Of a stretch of DNA of 28,294 nt, positions 15,401 through 23,684 are shown piece by piece. The notes below the pieces were generated by a model. It ran no database searches and had not been told where the DNA came from. It worked only from the letters and a program-made list of their open reading frames with translations. The stretch comes from CAIYRG01 sp964494505 (GTDB lineage: Bacteria; Pseudomonadota; Alphaproteobacteria; Micropepsales; Micropepsaceae). The stretch spans positions 1 through 28,294 of the forward strand of contig CAZBRO010000044.1 in the NCBI GenBank assembly GCA_964494505.1, written 5' to 3'. Position numbers and translations under genes: made by a program. Within the stretch, counting starts at the first letter, position 1. Each line of letters starts with the position of its first letter.

Positions 15401-17003
15401 CGTCCTCCAACGCAGCCAATTCTTGTATTATCAGACCGAAGGTGTCGTTAACAGCCTCTTCGATGCTGTCGATGGCATCAGCCACGGCCGGATCGCTGCT
15501 GAGTGGAGTGTTGCCATCTACTTGAACTACCATGCGAATTTTGCCGTTTTTGTCCGAGACGGGGACGCACAGCAGCCAGCCAAGCTCGTTCCAGACTGAC
15601 TTTCGCCGGACCCGGTTTTGCGGTCCCGGCATAGAAAGGTCGAGTGGCAACGGGGCGATTTCAAACTGCGTTTCGCCACTCCGCCACGCGGCACCAAGAA
15701 CCGAACCATCTATCGGTACAACCATACCCTCATCGTGGCACGTCTCATAACCAACAGAATAGCGAAGGCGCAGTGACTTGAATCGCCCAGGCTCTTTCAC
15801 TCCGGCAGCGACCCTCACCTTCGGCGCAACGATGTCAATGGACTCCAGCACATCCGTAGCAAGCGCTTGGGTTACGCCGCACGCATTCCGGTAGAGCGCC
15901 GGACGCCGGAAGAGTCGCTTGTCTAATCGAACCGACGCGGCGTTCGTCGCGTCACGGACCTCCTGGCCAAGCGTTTTCAGATTGGTATCAAACTGCAGAA
16001 GCGTGAGGTTCGTTTCAAGAAGAATTCTCTCGGCGTCGCCAACGGCACGCAGATTGAGCTCTCCCGAACCAAACACAGCGGTACGTACGGCGGCAGGAAT
16101 CCAATTTGTTGCGGTTAGAGTATCTACACTCGGGCGATCGCCAATTTCCACCGCGATCGTGAGAGCCTCTGGGTCCAGTTCTCGTTCTTCGTCAAATGGC
16201 CAAGCTGGTAGGTTCGACACGATACCACCGTCGACGTGCAATTCGCCTGCAATGTTCCAAGGACCAAAAATCACCGGCAGGCATATCGAGGCTGCTACCG
16301 CATCTGCAACTTCAATGGCTGCCGTGCGCTCCGGCGAAAACAATTGCAGCTTACCTTTACTTAAGTTGGCGCTTACAATTTTCAAGGACGGCCGCGTTCC
16401 GCCGAAGTCTCCCATCGTCACGGTGCGCGTGGGGTCATTCGGAAATATCTTGTGTTGAAGCAGCGTGGCCAACGCATTCCTAAACCGCGTTGCGCTAGCC
16501 AGTCCGACAAGTAAACTTCGGCAAATGTACCCAACGCCTCCCCCTAGGATTACCCACAAGACTATGACCCCGTAAACGGAGAGGTACGAACTCAGCCAAA
16601 CCGCGCCAAGGGCGCAGACGAGTGGAAAAAACCAAAGCGCGACAAAGGTTGCGCGGTTTTTGAAAAGGGCAGATTTTAAAACCCAACGAAAGATACGTAT
16701 GCGCGCCCATCCACCTCCCCCGAAAAGGGATGACGCCTTTTGTATCTTTGGATCGATTGCCCGGAGCAAGTCGACGAGAGAAGAGTTGGCATCCGGCGAG
16801 ATAAGATCGTCCGCGCCAAACCCAGCAGCTTTCAGACACGCTACTATTGCACCGGCAGAGGTCCCAGCCAAACCACAGAATTCGACGTTGCGCTCCTCCA
16901 AGGCTTTCAAAGCGCCGACGTGAATTATTCCCCTCGCCCCGCCGCCCGCAAATGCGACGAAAGCTCTGTACGATGCATGTGCACCTTCAGATACTTCATT
17001 CAT
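15387..17003 (-). CDS. Membrane patatin-like phospholipase with C-terminal GAF-like domain
   Basis: This 538-aa protein has the patatin lipase features: oxyanion loop GGGARG (20-25), nucleophile elbow GTSAG with S49 (47-51), and the catalytic Asp in VDGG (D258). Two membrane helices (about 118-138 and 143-160) are inserted between the elbow and the Asp. Residues 405-535 (SVGYETCHDEGMVVPIDGSV, ELGWLLCVPVSDKNGKIRMV) look like a GAF-type ligand-binding domain. Patatins are effectors in several anti-phage systems, where ligand binding unleashes membrane lipid hydrolysis. No cyclic-nucleotide synthase is present, so the activating signal would be different. It is first in a leftward operon with the 66-aa, dUTPase-like and AcpS-like genes. 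The ATG at 17003 has only a weak Shine-Dalgarno. Confidence 0.85.
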   Translation of the reverse strand: MNEVSEGAHASYRAFVAFAGGGARGIIHVGALKALEERNVEFCGLAGTSAGAIVACLKAAGFGADDLISPDANSSLVDLLRAIDPKIQKASSLFGGGGWARIRIFRWVLKSALFKNRATFVALWFFPLVCALGAVWLSSYLSVYGVIVLWVILGGGVGYICRSLLVGLASATRFRNALATLLQHKIFPNDPTRTVTMGDFGGTRPSLKIVSANLSKGKLQLFSPERTAAIEVADAVAASICLPVIFGPWNIAGELHVDGGIVSNLPAWPFDEERELDPEALTIAVEIGDRPSVDTLTATNWIPAAVRTAVFGSGELNLRAVGDAERILLETNLTLLQFDTNLKTLGQEVRDATNAASVRLDKRLFRRPALYRNACGVTQALATDVLESIDIVAPKVRVAAGVKEPGRFKSLRLRYSVGYETCHDEGMVVPIDGSVLGAAWRSGETQFEIAPLPLDLSMPGPQNRVRRKSVWNELGWLLCVPVSDKNGKIRMVVQVDGNTPLSSDPAVADAIDSIEEAVNDTFGLIIQELAALEDDDGV

Positions 17004-17230
17004 TGTCTGCGAGAGCCGTCAACGGATTCTACTGCGATGATTAGCGAACGTAAGCAGAAAGTACCAAAAAGCCGATGTATCTGAACAAATCCGCGCGGTG
17101 ACCGTGTGGCCGTCTGCTTAAAAATGCCTTGAAAGATAGAAGGCGATCGTTCCGATCCAGAAGACTGCCTGGGGCCAGTATGAAGAGTTCGAACTGAGGA
17201 CGATAGCCCCAACCTGATCTGACCGCGCTC

Positions 17231-17340
17231 TGTTGACGTGCCCCCGGAAAACTGGACCGTTTTTGGGTAGAGTTTTCCACTTATGGATTTCTGACGGAGG
17301 AGTGGAAAGGCAATGAAGGCATCGAAGTTCGCCTGGTTCA
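17231..17340 (+). mobile_element. Remnant left end of an IS3-family insertion sequence
   Basis: TGTTGACGTGCCCCCGGAAA and the following ACTGGACC read like the terminal inverted repeat of IS3-family elements. About 60 bp later, after GGAGGAG, comes ATGAAGGCATCGAAGTTC (MKASKF), the usual beginning of the IS3 OrfA transposase. The frame then diverges into unrelated residues, so only the end of the element survives. The 188-bp frame starting at 17313 is therefore not counted as a gene. The rest of 17004-17594 holds nothing I can support. Confidence 0.5.
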
Positions 17341-17594
17341 TAATTCAGGATCGTAACAACATGGCTGTGTTGGCTGATACAAAGGTGAGCTTTTCAAGAG
17401 ATAATTCTGTGATCGGAGAGGCTGAGGATGTTTTCGAAAACTTATACCACAGCTCCGAAGCACACAGTCCGCGTGCTCCGGAGCGATATGACCTTATCTA
17501 AGTCTTGCGAATTCTGGGTCGAAGAATCTATGTGTGGCGGGCATTCACTAGCGACTGAACAGCCAACCGAGAACGTTTAATGCGCCCTCTGCGG

Positions 17595-18239
17595 TTACCT
17601 GAGTGACCGTGAAGGCACTTCCTCTGAGAGGTCACCTGAGGCAGTCACTTCTAATCCAATCGGCACCCGGAGCTCGTCCACAGAAGCGCTCGTAATTCGC
17701 TGATCGCCTATCGGACATCGAAATAATTCGAGGAAGAACCTATAAGACGTCCATCCACATATCGAGTAGAGGTCTCGTCGCGTTGTCCCTGCGATACGTG
17801 TTGCTGGACCGCAACGCATTCCTCTATGCGCGTAGTCAAAGATGAAAGCAGCCGGTGTTACAGCCAGCATCTTTCTGCATTGTTCGGTGAGATCAGTGTG
17901 TTCCGACCGAGACATCTTTTCGTCCGCTTCAATCCGCTTAGCCTGAATAAGCACTCCCTTCGAATATTTCTGCGACGGTGTATCGAACTTCACGTGGATC
18001 AAGAGGTCGGCGCCATATTTTCCCTCTTCCCCGCCCTTTCCCTTCCGGTGCGTCAGGATTGAAGAATCCCATTCTAATCCTCCGATCATCCCACTGAGGG
18101 CGCTATCCAGTGCGCCTACCAAGACTCCAGTCAGATCGTCTTCATGCTTTACCCGTCCGGACTTATATTTTCCCATCACGTCCCTGACGGCGCCCTGTGC
18201 GACCAGAGCAGCTTCTCGAGTTGCTTCCTCGAATGTCAC
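17595..18239 (-). CDS. Probable PD-(D/E)XK nuclease-like protein
   Basis: This 214-aa cytoplasmic protein has a helical N-terminal third (FEEATREAALVAQGAVRDVM), then KYGADLLIHVKFDTPSQKYS and KGVLIQAKRIEADEK. The D78 ... Q99-x-K101 arrangement, with acidic E71/E72 before it, matches the active-site core of the PD-(D/E)XK fold seen in restriction and defence nucleases. The C-terminal part (SICGWTSYRFFLELFRCPIG) is unassigned. The start is GTG at 18239, with GGGGTAGG upstream. It stands alone between the IS remnant and the tyrosine recombinase. A single-gene restriction or degradation factor is plausible but unproven. Confidence 0.5.
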   Translation of the reverse strand: MTFEEATREAALVAQGAVRDVMGKYKSGRVKHEDDLTGVLVGALDSALSGMIGGLEWDSSILTHRKGKGGEEGKYGADLLIHVKFDTPSQKYSKGVLIQAKRIEADEKMSRSEHTDLTEQCRKMLAVTPAAFIFDYAHRGMRCGPATRIAGTTRRDLYSICGWTSYRFFLELFRCPIGDQRITSASVDELRVPIGLEVTASGDLSEEVPSRSLR

Positions 18240-18322
18240 GGCCTACCCCGCTTCGACCAACTGTTGTTGCTTGGCGCCAAAGAGGAACCGAGGCAGACAA
18301 AGGAAGTGATACAGTATTAACT

Positions 18323-18345
18323 GAACAGAATAGGGGATTCTGTTC
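18323..18345. promoter_or_regulatory. Perfect dyad upstream of the tyrosine recombinase
   Basis: GAACAGAAT (18323-18331) and ATTCTGTTC (18337-18345) are exact inverted repeats around AGGGG, 69 bp before the recombinase start at 18414. The symmetry fits a recombinase core-type site or an operator. It does not match the alphaproteobacterial LexA box, which is a direct GTTC-N7-GTTC repeat. Confidence 0.45.
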
Positions 18346-18413
18346 CGATTTCTTTATCCAAGTCAACCGCTATTTCTGGCGAATACCTGCCAAGGCGGCT
18401 CATCCTTTTCTCT

Positions 18414-18986
18414 ATGCTTTACGACAATGCTGGTAACCGCAAGTATCTCACCAAATCCGAGCGCCAAGCCTTTATCGATGCCGCTAAGAGAGCGGCTCCT
18501 GAGATTGAGACCTTCTGCCTGACGCTCGCTTACACGGGAGCGCGGATTTCTGAGGTTCTCGCTCTCGTCCCAGTGCGCGTTGACACATCCGCCAACGCGA
18601 TCGTCATTGAAAGCTTGAAAAAGCGAAAGCGCGGTATTTATCGCGCGGTGCCAGTCCCCTCGCATTTGCTTACGCGTCTTGATGAAGTGCACGGGATCAT
18701 CTGCGGGCGGTCAAACCCAGACATCAACCATCTGCGCATCTGGAATTGGAGCCGGACAACCGCGTGGAATCGGATAAAGACGATCATGCATGCTGCGGGA
18801 ATTGTAGAGGGTCCTGCAATGCCAAAGTCATTGCGCCACGCATTTGGTGTGGCAGGAACCCAGACAGGCGTTCCCCTCAACATTATTCAACGGTGGTTAG
18901 GACACGCAGATATTCAAACAACGGCCATTTACACAAATGTAATGGGAAGCGAAGAACGTGTGTTGGCTGAGCGCATGTGGGCGTAA
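18414..18986 (+). CDS. Small tyrosine recombinase (site-specific integrase)
   Basis: This 190-aa protein consists essentially of the catalytic domain. Arg I is R44 (GARISE), the beta-hairpin lysine lies in SLKKRKRG (about 67-74), the second box is K138-S-L-R141-H142 (His replaced by Lys), then H164 in RWLGHADIQTT, and nucleophile Y173. The N-terminus MLYDNAGNRKYLTKSERQAF and this length match a distinct group of stand-alone short integrases, so it is probably complete rather than truncated. It carries no separate arm-binding domain. It follows a strong dyad. It is a second recombinase in the same island, in addition to the serine recombinase. Confidence 0.85.
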   Translation: MLYDNAGNRKYLTKSERQAFIDAAKRAAPEIETFCLTLAYTGARISEVLALVPVRVDTSANAIVIESLKKRKRGIYRAVPVPSHLLTRLDEVHGIICGRSNPDINHLRIWNWSRTTAWNRIKTIMHAAGIVEGPAMPKSLRHAFGVAGTQTGVPLNIIQRWLGHADIQTTAIYTNVMGSEERVLAERMWA

Positions 18987-19184
18987 AGGAACACGGAAGA
19001 GACGAAGCTTTGGGGCCTTTTTACTCGCCCTATCCCAGGCCTTGGCAGTGAACCTTCCGCCAAATTCGGCTTCTTATCGGAAGACTGAGTCGCGCGGTGC
19101 TCTGATACCAAATTTCGCTGTGCGCAGAACCGCTTAACTTGTCAGTTGAGAAATTCCCCCGTGAAGGGGACACCGAGCAGAGCT

Positions 19185-19197
19185 GGAGGAAACCTCC
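19185..19197 (-). terminator. Small hairpin downstream of the methyltransferase gene
   Basis: GGAGG-AAA-CCTCC lies 36 bp past the stop of the leftward methyltransferase gene. The stem is strong but short, and no clear U-run follows on the minus strand. The rest of the 246-bp gap (18987-19232) shows no gene and no comM sequence. Confidence 0.3.
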
Positions 19198-19232
19198 TTC
19201 TTCGATTGTTGTTGTGTGCTGTGCCCGCGTTG

Positions 19233-20471
19233 TTACTTCGCCAGTTCGATGACGAAATGCCGGCGATCGTGCGTCACCACGAAATTGAGAGAATCGCCAG
19301 GCTCGACGGGAACGGGGTTAGGCAAGCGGTAGAGAACATGCGTCCAACCGCATGGGTGACACGAAGGAGAATCGGGCGCCGGCCGGTTCTCGTAGCGTGT
19401 GTGCTCGTCGAATTCGAGCCTGATCCACTGGGCGACTCCGGCGCAGGTGCCGGCGCGGGTGGCACTTACAACAACCGAACGGCTTCCCATCGGGAACGCT
19501 TTCATTCTCAGATCGAAGCGGAGTAGTTCGAAGTCACCGGAGAGAACAGAGTGGTGGACCCCATCGAGCGCAGCGTACATGCTGGGCTGCGCGAAGTCGT
19601 TGAATGGGGAAAGATTGAAGCCATTGCTTTGCCCGGCAAACAACATTCCTTCGATAACCGGTCCGCCAATGAGATAACCCATGGCGGATGCTGCAAAGGG
19701 AATGACAATACCGTCTTCGGCGAGCAGCTGTCGGTGGGCGTGTTCGATTGTGGGCAGCACGCCTTCGCGGATCAGGCTGCTGGAGAACACCTCCGTGACG
19801 AGGACCTGTGCCCGGTCTGGCAGATCACGGCCAAGCGCCAATTCGGTCGATCCCTTGCCGATGACCGTGACGCGTTCAGAAAGCCCATTAAGAGCGATGA
19901 TGTCGCGCGCCCGCTCGGCGATTGCGCCGATCGTCTCGCAACTGGTCACGCTCATGGCGCCGGCGCGGGCTGCCATCATGGCGAGGAGCCCGGCGCCTGT
20001 GCCGATATCGAGTACGCGACGTCCCCGCACGACCCGCTCGATTGCCGCCTGATAGGCATCGTTGCGCGCCTTGTCGGCCATCATGGCGAAATGCCAGGCG
20101 GGAACGAGATCGCGACTTGCGCGCCTCAGATTTAGCTGTGCATTGGACAGTTCGGGATTAAGCGCGAGCGCGCGTCTGAAAGCGGTAATGGCGGCGTCGT
20201 TTTCCCCAAGCGCTTTCAGCACCAGCCCGTAATTGTTATGCACTTCGGGCGTCGCACCTGGCGAGGCGCTGGCCCGTGCAAGAAGATCGCGGGCGGCGAT
20301 GGTTTTGCCCTGTCCGAACCAAATCATACCCAGCAGATGATTGGTCGCGCCATCGTTTGGTGTGCGCACAAGCAGCGCGCGGCAGATCTCCTCTGCGACG
20401 TCGAGCCGACCGGCTTTGAAATGCTCGATGGCCTGATAGAGCGGATGTTCCGCCACGGTTCTCCGCAACAC
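19233..20471 (-). CDS. TPR protein with PRMT-like (protein arginine) methyltransferase domain
   Basis: This is a 412-aa cytoplasmic protein. Residues about 8-118 are tetratricopeptide repeats (YQAIEHFKAGRLDVAEEICR, NNYGLVLKALGENDAAITAF). A SAM-dependent methyltransferase follows, with WHFAMMADKARNDAY, motif I VLDIGTGAG (153-161), post-I E179, and the double-Glu region TEVFSSSLIREG (E227, E236) characteristic of protein arginine methyltransferases. A beta-barrel-like C-terminal part (280-412) completes the PRMT layout. The start may be the GTG at 20471 or an in-frame GTG at 20456. It follows the TonB receptor gene by 51 bp on the same strand, so they are likely co-transcribed. The protein substrate is unknown. 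Confidence 0.75.
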   Translation of the reverse strand: MLRRTVAEHPLYQAIEHFKAGRLDVAEEICRALLVRTPNDGATNHLLGMIWFGQGKTIAARDLLARASASPGATPEVHNNYGLVLKALGENDAAITAFRRALALNPELSNAQLNLRRASRDLVPAWHFAMMADKARNDAYQAAIERVVRGRRVLDIGTGAGLLAMMAARAGAMSVTSCETIGAIAERARDIIALNGLSERVTVIGKGSTELALGRDLPDRAQVLVTEVFSSSLIREGVLPTIEHAHRQLLAEDGIVIPFAASAMGYLIGGPVIEGMLFAGQSNGFNLSPFNDFAQPSMYAALDGVHHSVLSGDFELLRFDLRMKAFPMGSRSVVVSATRAGTCAGVAQWIRLEFDEHTRYENRPAPDSPSCHPCGWTHVLYRLPNPVPVEPGDSLNFVVTHDRRHFVIELAK

Positions 20472-20522
20472 TGTTCGTATTGGACACGCGCAAGCGCGAA
20501 TTCTAACGCCGGCTGTTGCCGC

Positions 20523-23500
20523 TCACCATTGCTTCGACACGACGAACCGGAAGGTCCGTCCAAATGGGTTGTAGTGCTTCCCGTCATAACCGTATGTATT
20601 CAACGTACTACCGTACACGAACGGCGGGTCGCGATCGAAGATGTTGTTCATCGCCAGCTGGAATGACAGGCCCTTGAGATAAGCATTGGTCGGCTGATCG
20701 CCGAGGTCGTATCCAAGCGACGCATCGAAGAGGTAGGTAGCCGGCTGCAAAAACGAAAAGTTGGGGTAATTGGCCAGCACCGCAGGCGGCGGGAACGCTA
20801 TGCCGCCAACGAAGTAATGCGACTGGTAATCGACAAAGACGGTGGCCGAATACGGCCCTTCGGCCCAGCCGAGGCGGCTGCGCCATCTCAGCCTGTTGTC
20901 CTGGGTCTGATATCCGTTCGCCGTCAGGGTGTGCAGAATATCGACGCCTTGGGTACCCGCCACGTATGTAGAAATATCGTGAATTTTGTAGGTGCCGGTG
21001 ATGCCGGCGTTCCAGGCGCCGAAATCGCCGAGATCGATCACGTAACTGGCGGAAAAATCGATGCCCTGCTGCCGTTCGTTACCAGAATTCTGGCTGGCGC
21101 CGTCATTGATCCATTGCACCTGGGAAGGGGTGAGCTGGGCAACCGTATTGCCCGCGTTTGTGGGAGGCGTGGAGAACGCCCAGGCGAGCGCCGTGTCAAA
21201 ACGCGGATCGCCCCGCAGAATATAGGTGAATGCCGTGGTCGGATCGTTCAGGCCGAAGCTCGGGGCAAAGTTGTCACGGAGCGGCTCGATCGGCCCGTCG
21301 ATAATGAGGTTGTACCAAGTCGCGCTAATGTTGAGGCCGCGTAGCGGGTCGAAATCAGGCGAAAAATCGAAGCCGAAGGCCAGATTCCGACCTTTTTCAG
21401 GGCCAAGATGATAACCGGCTGGACGCGTGATTCCGGCCAGCCCGCCGACACCGCCAGTGATTTCGATACCCAGCGGGAATTGGTTTGCAGCCGAGCAGGT
21501 CGGATTCAAAATTGCCGCTACCGATCCGGGGACCGGTGTTCCACCCACCTTTGAACAGGCTGCGAGCTGTGCAGCACCGCCGCCAGACTGGTTGGCCGCT
21601 TCCCCCGGCACGTTCACCTCTCCGATACCGCGCGCAACGACAGGAGAAAGATCCTTGAAATTTGGCGCCCGGTACGATGTTCCCCAAGTGCTGCGGAGCG
21701 TCAGGCCCGCGCCAAGCGTCCAGTTCGCCGACACCTTCGGATTGGTCGTGTTGCCAAAATCGCTGTACTTGTCGTAACGGACGCCCGCTTCGACTTCGAA
21801 TTTCTGCACCAGCGGCAGGGTGAAGGCGTCGCCGACAAGCGGGACATTCACCTGGGCGTAGGCGGACCAAATATTTCGTCCTTCGCTATCGGTGGATTGC
21901 TGGGTGACCTGGGTGGTGACCGGGTTCGACGTGCTGAGGATGTGGTAATTGTCGTTTTCATAGCTGCCGCCGATGGCCGCGCGGACTTGACCGCCTGGGA
22001 TACTGAACAAAGGGCCGTCGAAATTGGCGCCATATTGCTGCAGGATGTAAGTCGCGGACTGGACGGCAAAGCCTTCGATGTAATTGAGTGTCGCCGGATC
22101 GATGCAGCTGTTTGCGAGGGGATCACAGAACAGGTTCAGGTAGGGTACGCTCGCTGGTTTGGCAAAAGAAGGAATACCGGGGTTTGCCACGGTCCCCGGA
22201 GTTGCTGCGACAGTGGCGCCGAGAGCGGCATTGATGTTGTTCGCGCTTAGTGCCGGCGCGACGCTGCCATTTCCCTCCTGGTTCTCCGACGCAAAGAGCC
22301 TTCCTTCCCATTGATACGGCAAATCGACTGTGAACCCGGCCTCGTAGCGCTCGGAAATCTCCACCGCAGATTGGGTCTGCTGATAATCGGGGGCGAAGTT
22401 GTAGCTCACGCGCAATCCCGACGGCGCACCCACCGGATAAAAGGGATTGGTTGTCGGAATTGTCGAAGTGGTGGTGAACCCTGCGCTCGTGAGCTTGACC
22501 CGGCGATTGGAATAGTAGGCTTCGGCATTGAATTGAACGCCGGGCAGAATCCTTTGATCGAAGGTCACTGTCGCAAGATTATTGTTCTGCCACGACGTAA
22601 TATCCGCGCCATAATTCGGATTGATTTCATTTCCGGTTCCTGGGTTCGCAAGCAACTGCGCCCAAGTGAGGCCAACGCCATTGTTGCCGGCGGGTATGGA
22701 ATAGCAGTTGGTGCATGCCGTTCCATTGTTGATGCTGGAGGCGCCGGTCGAGACGATGCCGGGAGCGGCCGACTTGACGGGCGCTTCGTTTTCCAGGCCC
22801 CAAGGCGTCCAATTGGCGGTGTAATAGGACCGGTCTTTGGCGAGCAGCGGTTCTTCGCCAAGATGCTCGTAACTGAGGGTGATATCGCCGCCGTCCCAGG
22901 TACGGCCAAACAATTGGTCCACGGACCAGTTCAGGCCGCCGCCAGCATAGGTACCGATACCTGCCTGCGTCAGTGCGCCGTCGTAGCCGCGCTTGAGGAT
23001 AACATTGACCACGCCGGCGACGGCGTCCGATCCATAAGTGGCCGATGCGCCGTCGGTAAGCACGTCAAGCCGATCGAGTGCGATAGCCGGAATGATCGAT
23101 GGATCGTATTGGGTCTCGTCGGAGCGCTGAAGCGGGGAGCGCATACCGTCGATCAGCATCAGTGAACGTTGTCCCGTGCCGTTCAGATGGTGGATGTTGA
23201 TGCCATTGACAAAGGGATACACCGTGCTGGCGGCCGAGGCGTTGGAAGGGTAACTCTCCAAGGCAGGAATGGTATTGAGCAAATCCTGGATGTTGAGCGC
23301 GCCGACTTCCTTAAAGTCGTCGTTGCCAAGGCTGGTCACAGGAACGCCGACAGCCACAGTGCCGCGAATGAGCGATCCGGTCACCAGCACCTGTTCGGGA
23401 GCCATTTCCGGTACTGCCTGCGCGGTCTGAGTTGTCGCAACTTGTGCCCAAACGGGCTGTGCGGACATTAGTACGACAAATGATGCACTGCTCAAGAATG

Positions 23501-23537
23501 CGGCCGTGTGAGCCGCGGCCCCCCGCCTGACGATCAT
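20523..23537 (-). CDS. TonB-dependent outer-membrane receptor
   Basis: This 1004-aa receptor imports a ligand across the outer membrane using TonB energy. It has a Sec signal ending PVWAQ, the plug domain (about 48-190) beginning EQVLVTGSLIRG, with IQDLLNTIPAL, LMLIDGM and DRLDVLTDGASATYGSDAVA, and a long beta-barrel ending in aromatic FRFVVSKQW. The GSLIRG-type plug resembles the expanded receptor families of Caulobacterales and Sphingomonadales, which take up sugars, peptides or aromatics. GGGGGAAA precedes the ATG. It is divergent from the secreted-protein operon, with which it shares a 147-bp promoter region. The ligand is not predictable from sequence. Confidence 0.93.
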   Translation of the reverse strand: MIVRRGAAAHTAAFLSSASFVVLMSAQPVWAQVATTQTAQAVPEMAPEQVLVTGSLIRGTVAVGVPVTSLGNDDFKEVGALNIQDLLNTIPALESYPSNASAASTVYPFVNGINIHHLNGTGQRSLMLIDGMRSPLQRSDETQYDPSIIPAIALDRLDVLTDGASATYGSDAVAGVVNVILKRGYDGALTQAGIGTYAGGGLNWSVDQLFGRTWDGGDITLSYEHLGEEPLLAKDRSYYTANWTPWGLENEAPVKSAAPGIVSTGASSINNGTACTNCYSIPAGNNGVGLTWAQLLANPGTGNEINPNYGADITSWQNNNLATVTFDQRILPGVQFNAEAYYSNRRVKLTSAGFTTTSTIPTTNPFYPVGAPSGLRVSYNFAPDYQQTQSAVEISERYEAGFTVDLPYQWEGRLFASENQEGNGSVAPALSANNINAALGATVAATPGTVANPGIPSFAKPASVPYLNLFCDPLANSCIDPATLNYIEGFAVQSATYILQQYGANFDGPLFSIPGGQVRAAIGGSYENDNYHILSTSNPVTTQVTQQSTDSEGRNIWSAYAQVNVPLVGDAFTLPLVQKFEVEAGVRYDKYSDFGNTTNPKVSANWTLGAGLTLRSTWGTSYRAPNFKDLSPVVARGIGEVNVPGEAANQSGGGAAQLAACSKVGGTPVPGSVAAILNPTCSAANQFPLGIEITGGVGGLAGITRPAGYHLGPEKGRNLAFGFDFSPDFDPLRGLNISATWYNLIIDGPIEPLRDNFAPSFGLNDPTTAFTYILRGDPRFDTALAWAFSTPPTNAGNTVAQLTPSQVQWINDGASQNSGNERQQGIDFSASYVIDLGDFGAWNAGITGTYKIHDISTYVAGTQGVDILHTLTANGYQTQDNRLRWRSRLGWAEGPYSATVFVDYQSHYFVGGIAFPPPAVLANYPNFSFLQPATYLFDASLGYDLGDQPTNAYLKGLSFQLAMNNIFDRDPPFVYGSTLNTYGYDGKHYNPFGRTFRFVVSKQW

Positions 23538-23684
23538 GATTTCCCCCGGTCCCTACGGATTTTTGTATCCGCTAAGAACTAATGTAACTCCATTAACTAG
23601 GGTGGAAGCAAGCGCCTCCTGATGCTAATGTGGGTTCAAAATGTCCGCGCTCGGACTATCGGCGCGCGGCGAGGGGAGGACCGA

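Larger units (their letters stand above)
6494..18986. mobile_element. Genomic island at comM (left end defined, right end unresolved)
   Basis: The left boundary is the comM junction next to the serine recombinase. The region holds a second (tyrosine) recombinase, decayed gene fragments, an IS3-family remnant, and accessory regulator, nucleotide-metabolism and phospholipase genes. Base composition and codon use look less GC-rich than the flanking pst-bioB DNA, especially around 17.0-18.4 kb. The end given here is only the last clearly mobile gene. Because the comM N-terminal half is not seen to the right, the true end probably lies beyond the window. Confidence 0.55.

Noticed and set aside
15387..17003. 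CBASS assignment for the patatin operon
   Set aside because: No CD-NTase (cyclic oligonucleotide synthase), E1/E2 or JAB gene is present within the window, so CBASS is not supported.
17313..17501. 62-codon frame starting MKASKF
   Set aside because: The first residues match an IS3 OrfA start, but the remainder is unrelated. It is the stump of an insertion sequence, not a gene.
18987..19232. Possible right end of the comM island, or a tRNA attachment site next to the tyrosine recombinase
   Set aside because: Neither comM codons nor a tRNA-like cloverleaf can be read in this gap.
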